From positions 620,001 to 684,000 of the forward strand of contig NZ_WXEW01000002.1 in the NCBI RefSeq assembly GCF_009901565.1: a stretch of DNA of 64,000 nt, read 5' to 3'. Shown piece after piece: positions 33,340 through 44,536 of this stretch (position 1 is its first letter; each line of letters starts with the position of its first letter). The position numbers and the translations under genes are program-made. The notes under the pieces are model-generated. The model ran no database searches. It was given only the letters and a program-made list of their open reading frames with translations, and was not told the origin of the DNA. The stretch is from Herbidospora solisilvae (lineage in GTDB: Bacteria > Actinomycetota > Actinomycetes > Streptosporangiales > Streptosporangiaceae).

Positions 33340-36276
33340 ATGAAGACGGCTTCCCCGCCGCAATACGAGGGACTCCGGCCACCCGGTTCGGGTCCCGACG
33401 ACAGGGATCCGCGCACCCGCAAGAAGATGGCGTTCTGGGATCGCTCCAAGATCATCATTTTCCTCGTCGCGGCGTTCCTCATCCTCACCGTCAAGACGAT
33501 GGGTGAGTTCGAAGGTGTCATGACCTTCTGGGACGCGGTGGTCTACCAGGCCGAGGCGACCGGCTGGATCCTCTGGCTGATCGGCATCGACCTGATCCGC
33601 CAGATCCACTTCCTGATCTCCGAACGCTCCGCCGGCTACCACCGCCTGTGGACCAAGGGCATCTTCGGCGGCTTCGACCGCTGGGTGCACCGCAGGTTCA
33701 GCGACTGGACCCGCTACCGGTTGTCCCGCGCGATCAAGGTCGTTTTCTGGATCACGCTCATCGCCTTCATCCTCGCCGAGGTCCTGCCCGGGGACGTGTC
33801 GCCCGTCATGGCGCTGTTCCAGGCCCCGGCGCTGCTGTGGCAGGCGATGCCGATGATCGCGCAGCTCGCCTTCGCGTTCTTCTTCATCGTGTTCCAGTTC
33901 ATCGGCCTGTTCTGGTTCCTCTCCCGGGGCGGCGTCGAGACCTACTTCCCCGACGACATCAAGACGCGCTTCGACGACGTCTGGGGCCAGGACCACGTGG
34001 TCGAGCGGGTCAAGGAGAACATCGTCTTCCTGGAGCGGCCCGACGAGATCGAGCAGCGCGGCGGCTACGTGCCCAGCGGCCTCCTGCTGTGGGGCCCGCC
34101 CGGCACCGGCAAGACCCTGATGGCCGAGGCCGTCGCGGGCGAGACCGGCAAGCCGTACGTGTTCGTCGACCCCGGCGCCTTCACGAACATGTTCATGGGC
34201 ATCGGCATCCTGAAGGTGAAGTCGCTGTTCCGCAAGCTGCGCAAGCTGGCGCTGCGGTACGGCGGCGTCATCGTCTTCTTCGACGAGGCCGACTCACTCG
34301 GGCGGCGAGGTTCACTGGCCCAGCAGGGCCCGCAGACCGGCCGCGGCTTCAGCCCCGCCTTCGGCGACGCCTGCCACGGCTTCTCCTACCTGTCCGAAGG
34401 CGCGCAGAGCACGCTGTTCCACCAGTCGTTCGCCGCCTCCCGCGCGGTCGAGGCGCCCGACACGGGCCGCCGCAGCCGCTTCATGATGGGCGGCAACATG
34501 ATGGGCGGCGGCGGTGACATGGGCACCCTCCAGGCCCTGCTCACCGAGCTGTCGGGCCTGAAGAAGCCACGCGGCATCGTCAACCGCCACGTCCGGCGAC
34601 TGCTGGGCATGCGCCCCAAGCCGCCGCCCAAGTACCGCATCCTCGTCATGATGGCGACAAACATGCCCAACGCGCTCGACGAGGCGCTCCTGCGGCCCGG
34701 CCGTATCGACCGGATCTACAAGGTGGGCTATCCGTCCAAGCCCGGACGCATCCGCACCTACCAGGGCTACTTCGGCAAGGTGCGGCACGAGCTGACCGAC
34801 GAGCAGATCGACAAGCTCGCCACGATCACCCCCTACGCCACCGGCGCGACGATCAAGGACCTGGTGAACGAGTCCCTCATCACCGCGATCCGCGACGGGC
34901 GCGAGGTGATCACCTGGGCCGACGTCACCAAGGCCAAGCGGCTCAAGCAGCTCGGCCCGCCCGAGGACGTCGAGTACATCGAGCGCGAGCGCCACGCGGT
35001 GGCCGTCCACGAGGCCTGCCACGCGGTGGTCGCCTACCGCACCCGCCAGCACCTCGAGATCGACATCGCGACGATCGAGAAGGGCGCCGACTACCTGGGC
35101 ATGGTCTCCAGCATCAAGCCGGAGGACCAGTTCACCCGGTGGAGGTCGGAGCACGAGTCCGACATCATGGTGTCGGTCGCCTCGCTGGCCGGTGAGCGCA
35201 TGTTCTTCGGCGACGACAACTCCTCGGGCGTCTCGGGCGACCTCATGAGCGCGACCTACGTCGCGGGCCTCATGGAGACCCACTGGGGCATGGGCGCCGG
35301 CGTCTCCGCGCTGCCCGCGCTCCAGGAACTCGGCCTGGGCATGGGCAGCCCCGACCAGCGGCGCAAGTCGCCGGGCGGGACGATCGGGTTCCTCGCGCCC
35401 AACCTGTCCGACCGGCAGAACGAGATCGAGCCCGGCGGCGCCTCGACCCGGATCGAGTTCCTGCTCACCCGGATGCTGGAGAAGACCGAGGAACTGCTCA
35501 AGGAGAACCGCGCCGAGGTCCTGGCCGTCGCCCACGCGCTGGAGACGCACAAGACCCTCAACGGCGAAGACGTCATGGCCGTCATCGAGCGCACCAGCGG
35601 TCCGCTCGTCGACGGCAGCGTCTACGCCGACGAGGACTTCCAGCGGGAACTCGAGGACTATCACGAGGCGGCCGTCGAGGCGCACCGCGGGCACACGAAG
35701 GTGACGGCTCCGATGCCGATGCCGCGTGTGCGTCAGCTGTCGCTGCAGCCGGCCGGCGTCGCCGGCGGCAACGGCGTGGTGCCCGCCTTCGCCCCGGCCG
35801 GGACGATCACCGGTGAGATCATCCCTGCCAATGGGAACGGGTCGGTCGACTTCGTCCCGTGGGCGAACACGAAGGGCAACGGCTCCCCGCTGCCGCCCCC
35901 GCCGCCGCCCGAGGCGACGGCGGTCAAGTCAGAGGGCTCGCGCTCGCGCGGTCTGCTCTGGGGCCTGTTCGGGGCGGCGCTCGCGCTGGCCGCGCTGGTG
36001 CTCGTGGTGATCGCCGCCTCCGGCGGGACCATGACCGGCGCGACCGAGGTGGTGCCGGGGCTGCCGACGGGCACGGTCATCGTGTTCTTCCTGATCCTGC
36101 TCGGGATCGTCGCCGTCCTGGCCATCGTGGTCGGGGTGATCCGCGCCCAGCAGGCCAACCGGCGGCGGGCCGAGGAGGCCAGGGACCGGGCGAACGAGCG
36201 CGCCCAGCTCCTCGCCGCCGCGATGGACCCCGAAGTCGCCATGAGGCTGCTCGGGTACGACGGCCGGGAGAAGTAG
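33340..36276 (+). CDS. FtsH-like membrane AAA+ zinc metalloprotease, enlarged
   Basis: 978 residues; classical FtsH has about 650. Four or five membrane helices lie before residue 200. The AAA+ module has Walker A GPPGTGKT (252-259), Walker B FFDEAD (Asp315-Glu316) and the SRH with RPGRIDR (452-458). Between Walker B and the SRH is an extra ~75-residue segment with Gly/Met-rich MMGGNMMGGGGDMG. The protease domain has HEACH (His557, Glu558, His561) and the third zinc ligand in SGDL (Asp634). The tail is Pro-rich and holds two more membrane helices (about 870-895 and 905-930), absent from classical FtsH. It likely degrades membrane proteins; the C-terminal anchors and the lipoprotein partner suggest a distinct topology. 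A hairpin follows. Confidence 0.88.
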   Translation: MKTASPPQYEGLRPPGSGPDDRDPRTRKKMAFWDRSKIIIFLVAAFLILTVKTMGEFEGVMTFWDAVVYQAEATGWILWLIGIDLIRQIHFLISERSAGYHRLWTKGIFGGFDRWVHRRFSDWTRYRLSRAIKVVFWITLIAFILAEVLPGDVSPVMALFQAPALLWQAMPMIAQLAFAFFFIVFQFIGLFWFLSRGGVETYFPDDIKTRFDDVWGQDHVVERVKENIVFLERPDEIEQRGGYVPSGLLLWGPPGTGKTLMAEAVAGETGKPYVFVDPGAFTNMFMGIGILKVKSLFRKLRKLALRYGGVIVFFDEADSLGRRGSLAQQGPQTGRGFSPAFGDACHGFSYLSEGAQSTLFHQSFAASRAVEAPDTGRRSRFMMGGNMMGGGGDMGTLQALLTELSGLKKPRGIVNRHVRRLLGMRPKPPPKYRILVMMATNMPNALDEALLRPGRIDRIYKVGYPSKPGRIRTYQGYFGKVRHELTDEQIDKLATITPYATGATIKDLVNESLITAIRDGREVITWADVTKAKRLKQLGPPEDVEYIERERHAVAVHEACHAVVAYRTRQHLEIDIATIEKGADYLGMVSSIKPEDQFTRWRSEHESDIMVSVASLAGERMFFGDDNSSGVSGDLMSATYVAGLMETHWGMGAGVSALPALQELGLGMGSPDQRRKSPGGTIGFLAPNLSDRQNEIEPGGASTRIEFLLTRMLEKTEELLKENRAEVLAVAHALETHKTLNGEDVMAVIERTSGPLVDGSVYADEDFQRELEDYHEAAVEAHRGHTKVTAPMPMPRVRQLSLQPAGVAGGNGVVPAFAPAGTITGEIIPANGNGSVDFVPWANTKGNGSPLPPPPPPEATAVKSEGSRSRGLLWGLFGAALALAALVLVVIAASGGTMTGATEVVPGLPTGTVIVFFLILLGIVAVLAIVVGVIRAQQANRRRAEEARDRANERAQLLAAAMDPEVAMRLLGYDGREK

Positions 36277-36343
36277 AAAACACAGAATTGAACCAAGCGT
36301 GCGCCGTCCTGAGCACTCCGGACGACGGACTTGACGGAAGATC

Positions 36344-36380
36344 GTGAGTCGGCCTTGCCTCCGTGGCGGGGCCGATTCAC
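36344..36380 (+). terminator. Terminator-like hairpin before the carboxypeptidase gene
   Basis: GTGAGTCGGCC (36344-36354) pairs with GGCCGATTCAC (36370-36380) with one G-T pair, followed by TTTTGT. It fits an intrinsic terminator for the FtsH-like operon but ends only nine bases before the carboxypeptidase ATG. Confidence 0.65.
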
Positions 36381-36389
36381 TTTTGTCGA

Positions 36390-38207
36390 ATGAAGCAGCG
36401 CCTGACAGTTGTTCTCACACTGATCGTCCTGGTCCTGACCACGGGACTGACGAGCGCCGGAGCCGGGGCCGAACCCCCGCCCAACCGCCAGTACACCGTC
36501 GAGGGTGTGAGCACCCAGGAGCAGCGCACCGCCGTCGCCCAGACGGGTGCCGCCATCGACGAGGTCGCCGCCGACCGGATCGTCGTCACCGCGACGAGCG
36601 AGGAGCTCGCGGCGATCCGGGCCCTCGGCCACACCGTCAAGGCCGCGCCGAACCGGCTCGCCCCGGCCGTGCCCCAGCCGCTCGACTTCCCGCCCGCCGA
36701 CAGCGCCTACCACAACTTCGCCGAGCTGAACACGGTGGTGAACGCCGCCCTGTCGGCCCACCCGTCGATCATCCGCAAGGTCTCGATCGGCACGTCGTAC
36801 CAGGGCCGGGAGCTGTTCGCGCTCAAGATCAGCGACAACGTCGCGACCGACGAGAACGAGCCCGAGGTGCTGTTCACCCACAGCCAGCACGCCCGTGAGC
36901 ACCTGACCGTCGAGATGGCGGTCTACCTGCTGAACCTGCTCACCGACTCCTACGGCTCCGACTCCCGCATCACCGACATCGTGAACTCGCGGGAGATCTG
37001 GATCGTCCCCAACATGAACCCCGACGGCAGCGAGTACGACATCGCCACCGGCTCCTACCGGAGCTGGCGCAAGAACCGGCAGCCCAACAGCGGGTCGAGC
37101 GCGATCGGCACCGACCTGAACCGCAACTGGGCCTACAACTGGGGCTGCTGCGGCGGGTCGTCCGGCACCACGTCGTCGGACACCTACCGGGGCCCGTCGG
37201 CCGAGTCGGCGCCCGAGGTCAAGGCCGTGGCCGACTTCGTCCGCGGCCGGGTCGTGGGCGGCGTGCAGCAGATCAAGGCGCACATCGACTGGCACTCCTA
37301 CGGCGAGCTGATCCTGTGGCCCTACGGCTACACCACCGCGAACACCGCCCCGGGCCTGACCCAGGACGACCGCGACGCGCACGCCGTGCTCGGCCAGCAG
37401 ATGGCCGCCACCAACGGCTACACGCCCGAGCAGGCCAGCGACCTCTACATCACCGACGGCTCGATCGACGACTGGATGTGGGGGGCGTACAAGATCTTCT
37501 CCTACACCTTCGAGATGTACCCGGTGGCGTCCAACCCCGGCTTCTACCCGCCCGACGAGGCGATCGTGCCGCAGACCACCCGCAACCGCGAGGCCACGCT
37601 GCAGTTCCTGGAGGCGGCCGACTGCGTCTACAAGGTGATCGGCAAGCAGGCGCAGTACTGCGGCGGCGGCCCGCCGGCCGTCACCGTCTACAACGACGAC
37701 TTCGAGACCGCCACCGGCTGGACCGCCAACCCGCTCGGCACCGACACCGCCACCCTCGGCCAGTTCACCCGGGCCAACCCCGAGGACACCACCTCCAGCG
37801 GCGCCAAGCAGCTCGGCACCACCGTCAGCGGCTCCTTCGACCTGGTCACCGGCCCGCTCGCGGGAGCCGCCGCGGGTGACCACGACGTCGACGGCGGCGT
37901 CACCTCGATCCGCTCCCCGCAGATCACGCTGCCGGCCACCGGCACCCTGACGTTGTCGTTCTCGTGGTACTTAGCCCACGGCAGCAACTCCTCCAACACC
38001 GACTACCTGCGCGTCTCGGTCAACGGCACCCAGGTGTTCCAGCAGCTCGGCGCGGCCAGCAACCGCAACGGCGCGTGGGCGACGGCGTCGGTGAACCTGT
38101 CGGCGTTCGCGGGCCAGAACGTGCAGATCACGGTCAGCGCCGCCGACACCGGCACCGCCTCACTGGTCGAGGCCGCCGTGGATGATGTGAAGATCACTCA
38201 GCAGTAA
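36390..38207 (+). CDS. Secreted M14 zinc carboxypeptidase with C-terminal beta domain
   Basis: 605 residues. Signal peptide residues 1-28, then a propeptide-like segment. The M14 domain spans about 105-430 with zinc ligands His167 and Glu170 in HSQHAREH, His302 in IDWHSYGE, and the catalytic Glu375 in TFEMYPV. Substrate-binding NPDGSEYD and the DLNRNW motif are present. From residue 435 a beta-sandwich domain ([36 protein letters not shown]) probably binds substrate or the cell surface. Secreted peptide-degrading enzyme. ATG 36390 starts the signal peptide; no good ribosome site is seen and a hairpin sits immediately upstream. Confidence 0.92.
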   Translation: MKQRLTVVLTLIVLVLTTGLTSAGAGAEPPPNRQYTVEGVSTQEQRTAVAQTGAAIDEVAADRIVVTATSEELAAIRALGHTVKAAPNRLAPAVPQPLDFPPADSAYHNFAELNTVVNAALSAHPSIIRKVSIGTSYQGRELFALKISDNVATDENEPEVLFTHSQHAREHLTVEMAVYLLNLLTDSYGSDSRITDIVNSREIWIVPNMNPDGSEYDIATGSYRSWRKNRQPNSGSSAIGTDLNRNWAYNWGCCGGSSGTTSSDTYRGPSAESAPEVKAVADFVRGRVVGGVQQIKAHIDWHSYGELILWPYGYTTANTAPGLTQDDRDAHAVLGQQMAATNGYTPEQASDLYITDGSIDDWMWGAYKIFSYTFEMYPVASNPGFYPPDEAIVPQTTRNREATLQFLEAADCVYKVIGKQAQYCGGGPPAVTVYNDDFETATGWTANPLGTDTATLGQFTRANPEDTTSSGAKQLGTTVSGSFDLVTGPLAGAAAGDHDVDGGVTSIRSPQITLPATGTLTLSFSWYLAHGSNSSNTDYLRVSVNGTQVFQQLGAASNRNGAWATASVNLSAFAGQNVQITVSAADTGTASLVEAAVDDVKITQQ

Positions 38208-38235
38208 TGGACTACCTACCCTTACCGGTGTAAAC

Positions 38236-38673
38236 GTGGCATGTGTGATTAACGACCGGTCGCGGGGCCCCGAACGGGAGCTCGCCGTCCTGCTCCGCAC
38301 CGGACCGTTCGAACGCGCGCTCCGGGCCGCCATCGCGGCCCGGGGCCTGTCGCTGGAGCGCCTGCACGTCCGCCTCGCCGAGCGGGGCGCCCACGTCAGC
38401 CTGGCCAGCCTCAGCAACTGGCAGCGCGGCCGCTCCCGTCCGGAGCGGTCGCGGTCGCTGGCGGCGGTGCGGGAACTGGAGTCGATCCTCGGCCTGCCCG
38501 CCGACTCGCTCGTCGCGCTGCTCGGGCCGCGGCGGCCCCGGGGGAGATGGCTGGCGCACGATCCGGGCGCGATCCGGCAGCAGCTGCGCGACCTCGTCGA
38601 GTCGCTCGGCGACGACGAACTGCCGACTGTACTCGCAGTCGTGCGTGCCCTCAGGGCATCAGACCGGAAATGA
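38236..38673 (+). CDS. XRE-like DNA-binding protein
   Basis: 145 residues. FERALRAAIAARGLSLERLHVRLAERG and VSLASLSNWQRGRSRPER form a helix-turn-helix of the Cro/CI type, with recognition helix around SLASLSNWQRG; the rest is helical. It ends RQQLRDLVESLGDD followed by a short hydrophobic helix. The GTG start at 38236 is preceded by a near-palindrome TTACCGGTGTAA (38222-38233) that could be its own binding site. It lies between two secreted-protease genes, which it may regulate; that is inference from position only. Confidence 0.7.
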   Translation: MACVINDRSRGPERELAVLLRTGPFERALRAAIAARGLSLERLHVRLAERGAHVSLASLSNWQRGRSRPERSRSLAAVRELESILGLPADSLVALLGPRRPRGRWLAHDPGAIRQQLRDLVESLGDDELPTVLAVVRALRASDRK

Positions 38674-38808
38674 TATACCGCCGGTTTTGACCGGAAATTT
38701 CCTGGAAGCTCAGCACAGGCGATTGATTCCGCCCTATCTGACCTGGCGTTTCGTCATGCCCTCATTCGGGCCTTTCGTATGCGTGCGCCACCCAGGAAAG
38801 GACCCCCG

Positions 38809-40311
<1,503 letters not shown>

Positions 40312-40326
40312 CCCCCTGAGGTGAAA

Positions 40327-40356
40327 AGGTCCGGCTCCGGCGTGGGGGCCGGACCT
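40327..40356. terminator. Terminator-like hairpin after the S8 protease gene
   Basis: AGGTCCGGC (40327-40335) and GCCGGACCT (40348-40356) form a perfect 9-bp stem, preceded by AAA and followed by CTTC. It serves the protease gene; the remaining bases to 40588 hold nothing I recognise. Confidence 0.7.
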
Positions 40357-40588
40357 CTTCATCGCTCCCGTGCCGGTCGGCACCGGGTCTTTGCGCAGGA
40401 TGTGGCACGCCGGTTGACGGCGGAGACGGGCCTCCGGACCCTGGATCGGGTCGTCGCGCGCTCATTCGTCGGCCGGACGTTCGTCGTTGCGGTGGTGTGC
40501 CGGAGCGGGTGGTCGCCGCCGGGTGCGGCGCCGGGCCGGACGGCGGGCGGTGCCGGGGTGGGCGGGAGCCGTAACGGATGGAAGTCTT

Positions 40589-42130
40589 TCAGATTCGGTA
40601 TTCCAGGTCGGGGATGATCTCTGTGACGTCCATCTGGGCCTTCTGCAGATGGCCCGAATAGTCCCAGTTCATCGCCTGCCAGCGGGTGAACTGGTCGAGC
40701 ACCCACATGCCCGACTGGCGGCTGCCGTTGCCCGACTTCCCGTTCCCGCCGAACGGCAGGTGCGCCTCCGCGCCCGAGGTCGAGTTGTTGACGCTGACCA
40801 TTCCGGCCGACACCCCCGCCCGGAAGCGGAACGCCGCCCGCGGGTCGCGGGTGTAGATCGACGACGACAGGCCGTAGCCCGGCAGGTTGGCCAGTTCGAT
40901 GGCCTCGTCGAGGGTGGAGAAGGTCGTCACGCCGACGATCGGGCCGAACGTCTCCTCCAGGAACAGCCGGTCGGTCGGCCGCACGCCGTCGACGATCACC
41001 GGGTGGTAGAAGAGGCCCTCGTTCGGGTCGTCGCCGAGGAAGTGGCCGCACGGGTTCGACTCGGTGATGCGCCCGACCGGGCCGGTGACCGTGTGGTGGT
41101 CGCCGATCCAGGTCAGGTACTCCTCGTAGCGGTCGGCGAACTTCTGGTCGAGCATCGGTCCCATCAGCACCTTGCGGGCCGGGTCGCCGACGTAGGCCGA
41201 CTGCGCGGCGGCGGTGAACCGGGCCACGAAGTCGTTGTGGATCGACTCATGGACGATCACCGTGCCCAGCGAGGTGCAGCGCTGACCGGCGGTGCCGAAC
41301 CCGGCGAACAGCGCGCCCTCGGTGGCGAGGGTCAGGTCGGCGTCGGGCATGACCACCATCGGGTTCTTGCCGCCCAGCTCCAGGCACGGCGACTGAAGAT
41401 GCCGCCCGCACAACTCGCCGATCCTGCGCCCGACCTCGGAGGAGCCGGTGAAGCCGACCTTGTGGACGGTCCCCTCGGTGAGCGCGCTCTCCAGCCCGGC
41501 GAACGTCTGCTCCCCGTCGGCGAACACGACGTTGAACACCCCGTCGGGCAGCCCGGCGGCCGAGAAGATACGGTGCAGCGCGGCGGCGGAGGCGGCGGCG
41601 TACTCGGCCGGCTTCCACACCACCGCGTTCCCGCACAGCAGGGCCGGCACCAGATACCACGACGGCACCGCCACCGGGAAGTTCCCCGCCGTGATCACCG
41701 CCGCGACCCCGACCGGGGTCCGGAACGTGAACAGGTTCTTGTCCGGCATCTCCGACGGCACGGTCTGCCCGTAGAGGCGCCGCCCCTCGCCGATGAAGAA
41801 GTCGCAGGTGTCGACGATCTCCCGCACCTCGCCCAGCGCCTCGGCGTGGGGTTTGCCGATCTCCTCGCTGACCAGCCGCGCCAGCGCCTCGGCGTTGGCC
41901 TCCACGAGCCGCCCGATCGAGGCGATCACCCGTCCGCGCACCGGCGCCGGCACCGCCGCCCAGTCGCGCTGCGCGGAGGCGGCGCTCCGGCACGCCGCCG
42001 CGAACGTCGCCGCGTCGGCCAGGGCGACCTCGGCGACGACCTCCTTCAGCCGGGCCGGGTTCCGGGACAGATAGGGCGTGCCGGACGGCTCGTCCTTCCC
42101 TCCGATGACGGAAACGATCTGCCGGGTCAT
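40589..42130 (-). CDS. Aldehyde dehydrogenase, semialdehyde-type
   Basis: 513 residues. The catalytic Cys285 lies in FGTAGQRCTS, the general base Glu in LELGGKNP, and the cofactor-binding VGFTGSSEVGRR and VITAGNFPVAVPSW are intact. The GQRCTS context resembles the ALDH7 or alpha-aminoadipate/succinate semialdehyde group, so an amino-acid-derived semialdehyde is the likely substrate; exact substrate is uncertain. The ATG at 42130 is preceded by a GAGGAGG-like ribosome site. It diverges from the GNAT gene. Confidence 0.88.
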   Translation of the reverse strand: MTRQIVSVIGGKDEPSGTPYLSRNPARLKEVVAEVALADAATFAAACRSAASAQRDWAAVPAPVRGRVIASIGRLVEANAEALARLVSEEIGKPHAEALGEVREIVDTCDFFIGEGRRLYGQTVPSEMPDKNLFTFRTPVGVAAVITAGNFPVAVPSWYLVPALLCGNAVVWKPAEYAAASAAALHRIFSAAGLPDGVFNVVFADGEQTFAGLESALTEGTVHKVGFTGSSEVGRRIGELCGRHLQSPCLELGGKNPMVVMPDADLTLATEGALFAGFGTAGQRCTSLGTVIVHESIHNDFVARFTAAAQSAYVGDPARKVLMGPMLDQKFADRYEEYLTWIGDHHTVTGPVGRITESNPCGHFLGDDPNEGLFYHPVIVDGVRPTDRLFLEETFGPIVGVTTFSTLDEAIELANLPGYGLSSSIYTRDPRAAFRFRAGVSAGMVSVNNSTSGAEAHLPFGGNGKSGNGSRQSGMWVLDQFTRWQAMNWDYSGHLQKAQMDVTEIIPDLEYRI

Positions 42131-42190
42131 CGTGCGACCTCCTCGTCGTGCGCGTGCTGTTCACCCTATTCCGGGCGGCAGGATGGGCGG

Positions 42191-42769
42191 GTGTACGTCA
42201 TCCCCGAGGTCGTCCCCGCCGGTTCCATGCGCGATCGCCCCCAGCCGTCGCTGACGACCGGAGACCTGCTGCTGCGCCCCTTCCGCGAGTCCGGCGACGA
42301 GCCGATCGTCATGGCCGCCTTCGCCGACCCCGACATCCGCCTGTGGAACCTGGAACACGAGGCCGACACCGCCAGGGCCGCGACCGTCATCGCCCGGTGG
42401 CGGGCCCGCTGGACCCTGGAGACCGGCGCGTCGTGGGTGGTCGAACGTGACGGCCTCGTCGTGGGCCGGGTGGCCCTCCGCAGCGTCGACCTGGAACTGG
42501 GCCTGGGCGAGATCGCCTACTGGACCCTCCCCGAGGGCCGCGGCCGGGGCGGCACCACAGCGGCGGTGTCGGAGGTGACCCGCTGGGCCTTCGACGACCT
42601 GGGCCTCCACCGCCTCGAACTCCGCCACGCCATCGCCAATCCGGCGTCGTGCCGGGTGGCGGAACGGTCGGGATTCGCCCTGGAGGGCATCCTGCGCAGC
42701 TCACTGCTCCACGCGGACGGCTGGCACGACATGCACCTCCACGCCCGGATCACCACCAGGCCGTCCTGA
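42191..42769 (+). CDS. GNAT family N-acetyltransferase (RimJ/RimL-like)
   Basis: 192 residues. Layout LTTGDLLLRPFRESGDEP, IAYWTLPEGRGRGGTTAAVSEV (acetyl-CoA-binding R-G-R-G-G-T) and LELRHAIANPASCRVAERSGF (ANxxS...EKxGF-like) is the Acetyltransf_3 pattern used by ribosomal-protein and related acetylases. The acceptor is unknown. GTG 42191 is the first start after the divergent aldehyde dehydrogenase promoter region; the frame is open upstream only because it lies opposite that gene. Confidence 0.87.
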   Translation: MYVIPEVVPAGSMRDRPQPSLTTGDLLLRPFRESGDEPIVMAAFADPDIRLWNLEHEADTARAATVIARWRARWTLETGASWVVERDGLVVGRVALRSVDLELGLGEIAYWTLPEGRGRGGTTAAVSEVTRWAFDDLGLHRLELRHAIANPASCRVAERSGFALEGILRSSLLHADGWHDMHLHARITTRPS

Positions 42770-42881
42770 CGCGCCGGCGAGTGCCGGCGGCCCAAATTAG
42801 AGAACTGCTCCAACTCATCCACCATTCGGCCGCAAGCCGGCCTCCTCAAGATGATCTCGATCCCTTCTGGAAGGACGAGAC

Positions 42882-43928
42882 ATGCGGTTATGGAGTGTCC
42901 TGGTGTCGCTGACGGCCGTGCTGGCGGCCGGCGCGCCTCCCGCCCACGCGGAAACCCCGCTTCCGAACGCCACGGTGGCGGCCGTAGGAGCACAGCCGTC
43001 CTCGCACACCGGCTCCTGCTACCCGGAGCCCGCGCAGATCACCCTGAGCGCCACGATCACGGCCGACGGCCCCCGCCCCGTCTACTACCAGTGGGGCACC
43101 GGCCGTATTGAGCGGGTGGACTTCACCGAGGCCGGATCCAGGACCGTGACCACCACGAAAACGCACTACTGGGGGTTCGGGCCGAAATCCGCGACCGTCC
43201 GTCTGCTCGGCATCGGGAGGACGGCGACGATCGCGTACACCCTGGCCTGCGACGAGCCCATCCCGCACACGCCGGAGATCCAGCCGGCGGCCTACCACCT
43301 CGGCCCGTGCGGTGCCAGTGTCGTGCACACGGCCACCGCGCAGATCACCTCACCGATCGCGCAGACCGTGCGCTACCGGTGGATCACCTTCGACGGCGCG
43401 GACCTGCGGGGCGCCGAGGGAGTGCACGAGGTGGTCTTCACCGAACCGGGCACCAGGACCGTGAGCACTCCCTTCCATCGGCTGCCGGTCGCCAGTCCAT
43501 CGTGGAACGACTTGATCTCGTTGCGGATCGTCGGCCCCGAGACACACGCCGACCTGGCGTATTGGCAGGAGTACTCCACGAGGTGCGGGGGCGACCACCG
43601 CATCGGCGCCGACTTCGCCTCCCTGACCCGCACCGCCGGCACGTGCAACCCTTGGACGCCGTTCAAATACCAGCTGGAGGGCTACGTCGAGAGCAACACC
43701 TCCGGACTGCTCACCTATGCCTGGTCCCGCTTCACCGAGGACGCCGTGTGGGTGCGTGAGCCGTGGAAGACCGTCATGATCACCTCCCCGACGGGCGGCC
43801 GCGCACCTGTGCACAAGGTGGTCGGTTCGACCATGGGCGACTCGGCCGATTGGCGTCTGGAGGTCGTCGGCGTCAACGGCGTCATCACGTCGGTGAGTCG
43901 CGGCTACCGCACCTGCGTCGTCGACTGA
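42882..43928 (+). CDS. Secreted protein with three Ig-like repeats
   Basis: 348 residues. Signal peptide residues 1-23 ending PAHA. The mature part has three similar beta-rich modules: CYPEPAQITLSATITADGP, then CGASVVHTATAQITSP, then a third starting TCNPWTPFKYQLEGYVES. Each has a YxW strand (YYQWGTG, YRWITF, YAWSRF) and modules one and two share FTExGxRTVxT. A Cys opens and a Cys closes each module, implying one disulphide each. No enzymatic motif. A terminator hairpin follows at 43973-44008. Confidence 0.75.
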   Translation: MRLWSVLVSLTAVLAAGAPPAHAETPLPNATVAAVGAQPSSHTGSCYPEPAQITLSATITADGPRPVYYQWGTGRIERVDFTEAGSRTVTTTKTHYWGFGPKSATVRLLGIGRTATIAYTLACDEPIPHTPEIQPAAYHLGPCGASVVHTATAQITSPIAQTVRYRWITFDGADLRGAEGVHEVVFTEPGTRTVSTPFHRLPVASPSWNDLISLRIVGPETHADLAYWQEYSTRCGGDHRIGADFASLTRTAGTCNPWTPFKYQLEGYVESNTSGLLTYAWSRFTEDAVWVREPWKTVMITSPTGGRAPVHKVVGSTMGDSADWRLEVVGVNGVITSVSRGYRTCVVD

Positions 43929-43972
43929 CGATCAGCCCGCCCGCATGATGATCATGCTCGGCGACGTTCTTA

Positions 43973-44008
43973 CGCCCCGGGCGGCCATCGCGCGTGCCGC
44001 CCGGGGCG
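43973..44008. terminator. Strong hairpin between convergent genes
   Basis: CGCCCCGGGCGG (43973-43984) and CCGCCCGGGGCG (43997-44008) form a perfect 12-bp stem with a 12-base loop, between the secreted-protein and cupin genes. No T-run. Confidence 0.7.
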
Positions 44009-44014
44009 GGTGTG

Positions 44015-44446
44015 CTACTCGGCCAGCTTGAAGTCGGTGAACTCGAAGCCGGGGGAGACGACGCAGCTGACCAGCACGCCCTCGTCGCCCGCCGGCCGGG
44101 CCGCCTGCCAGACGCCCGGCGGGATCAGCACCTGGGGCCGGTGGCCCTGCTCGACGTCGGGGCCCAGGATGACGGTTTCGCCCGCTTCGGGGTGGTCGCC
44201 GTCGCCGCCGAAGGTGAGGGCCAGCGGGCCGCCGCGGTGCCAGAACCACAACTCGGCGGAGGCGACGACGTGCCAGGCCGACTCCTCGCCGGGTTCGAGG
44301 AGGAAGTAGATGGCGGTCGCGCTGTGCCTCGGGCCGTCATAGCCGTCGGGGGAGAACATCACGGGTGACCGCCAGGTCTCCCTGAACCAGCCACCTTCGG
44401 GGTGGGGCTCCAGCCCGAGTTCCTCGGCCAGCGGCGGCTTCTGCAT
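44015..44446 (-). CDS. DUF985 cupin-fold protein
   Basis: 143 residues. PHPEGGWFRETWRS at the start, SATAIYFLLEPGEESAWHVVASAELWFWHRGGPL in the middle and GVLVSCVVSPGFEFTDFKLAE at the end follow the DUF985 cupin pattern, with the WHVVASAELW and WHRGG segments lining the barrel. Small sugar or epimerase-like activities have been suggested for this family; no proven role. Monocistronic, between a terminator hairpin and the LuxR-type gene. Confidence 0.85.
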   Translation of the reverse strand: MQKPPLAEELGLEPHPEGGWFRETWRSPVMFSPDGYDGPRHSATAIYFLLEPGEESAWHVVASAELWFWHRGGPLALTFGGDGDHPEAGETVILGPDVEQGHRPQVLIPPGVWQAARPAGDEGVLVSCVVSPGFEFTDFKLAE

Positions 44447-44536
44447 GTCGGCTCCCTCAGTGGCAGTTGCCTGCCGAGCGTATCGATCTTCCCCGTGGCC
44501 GGTGGCGCGGCGCCCGCGCCCATGACGGCGGTGCGG

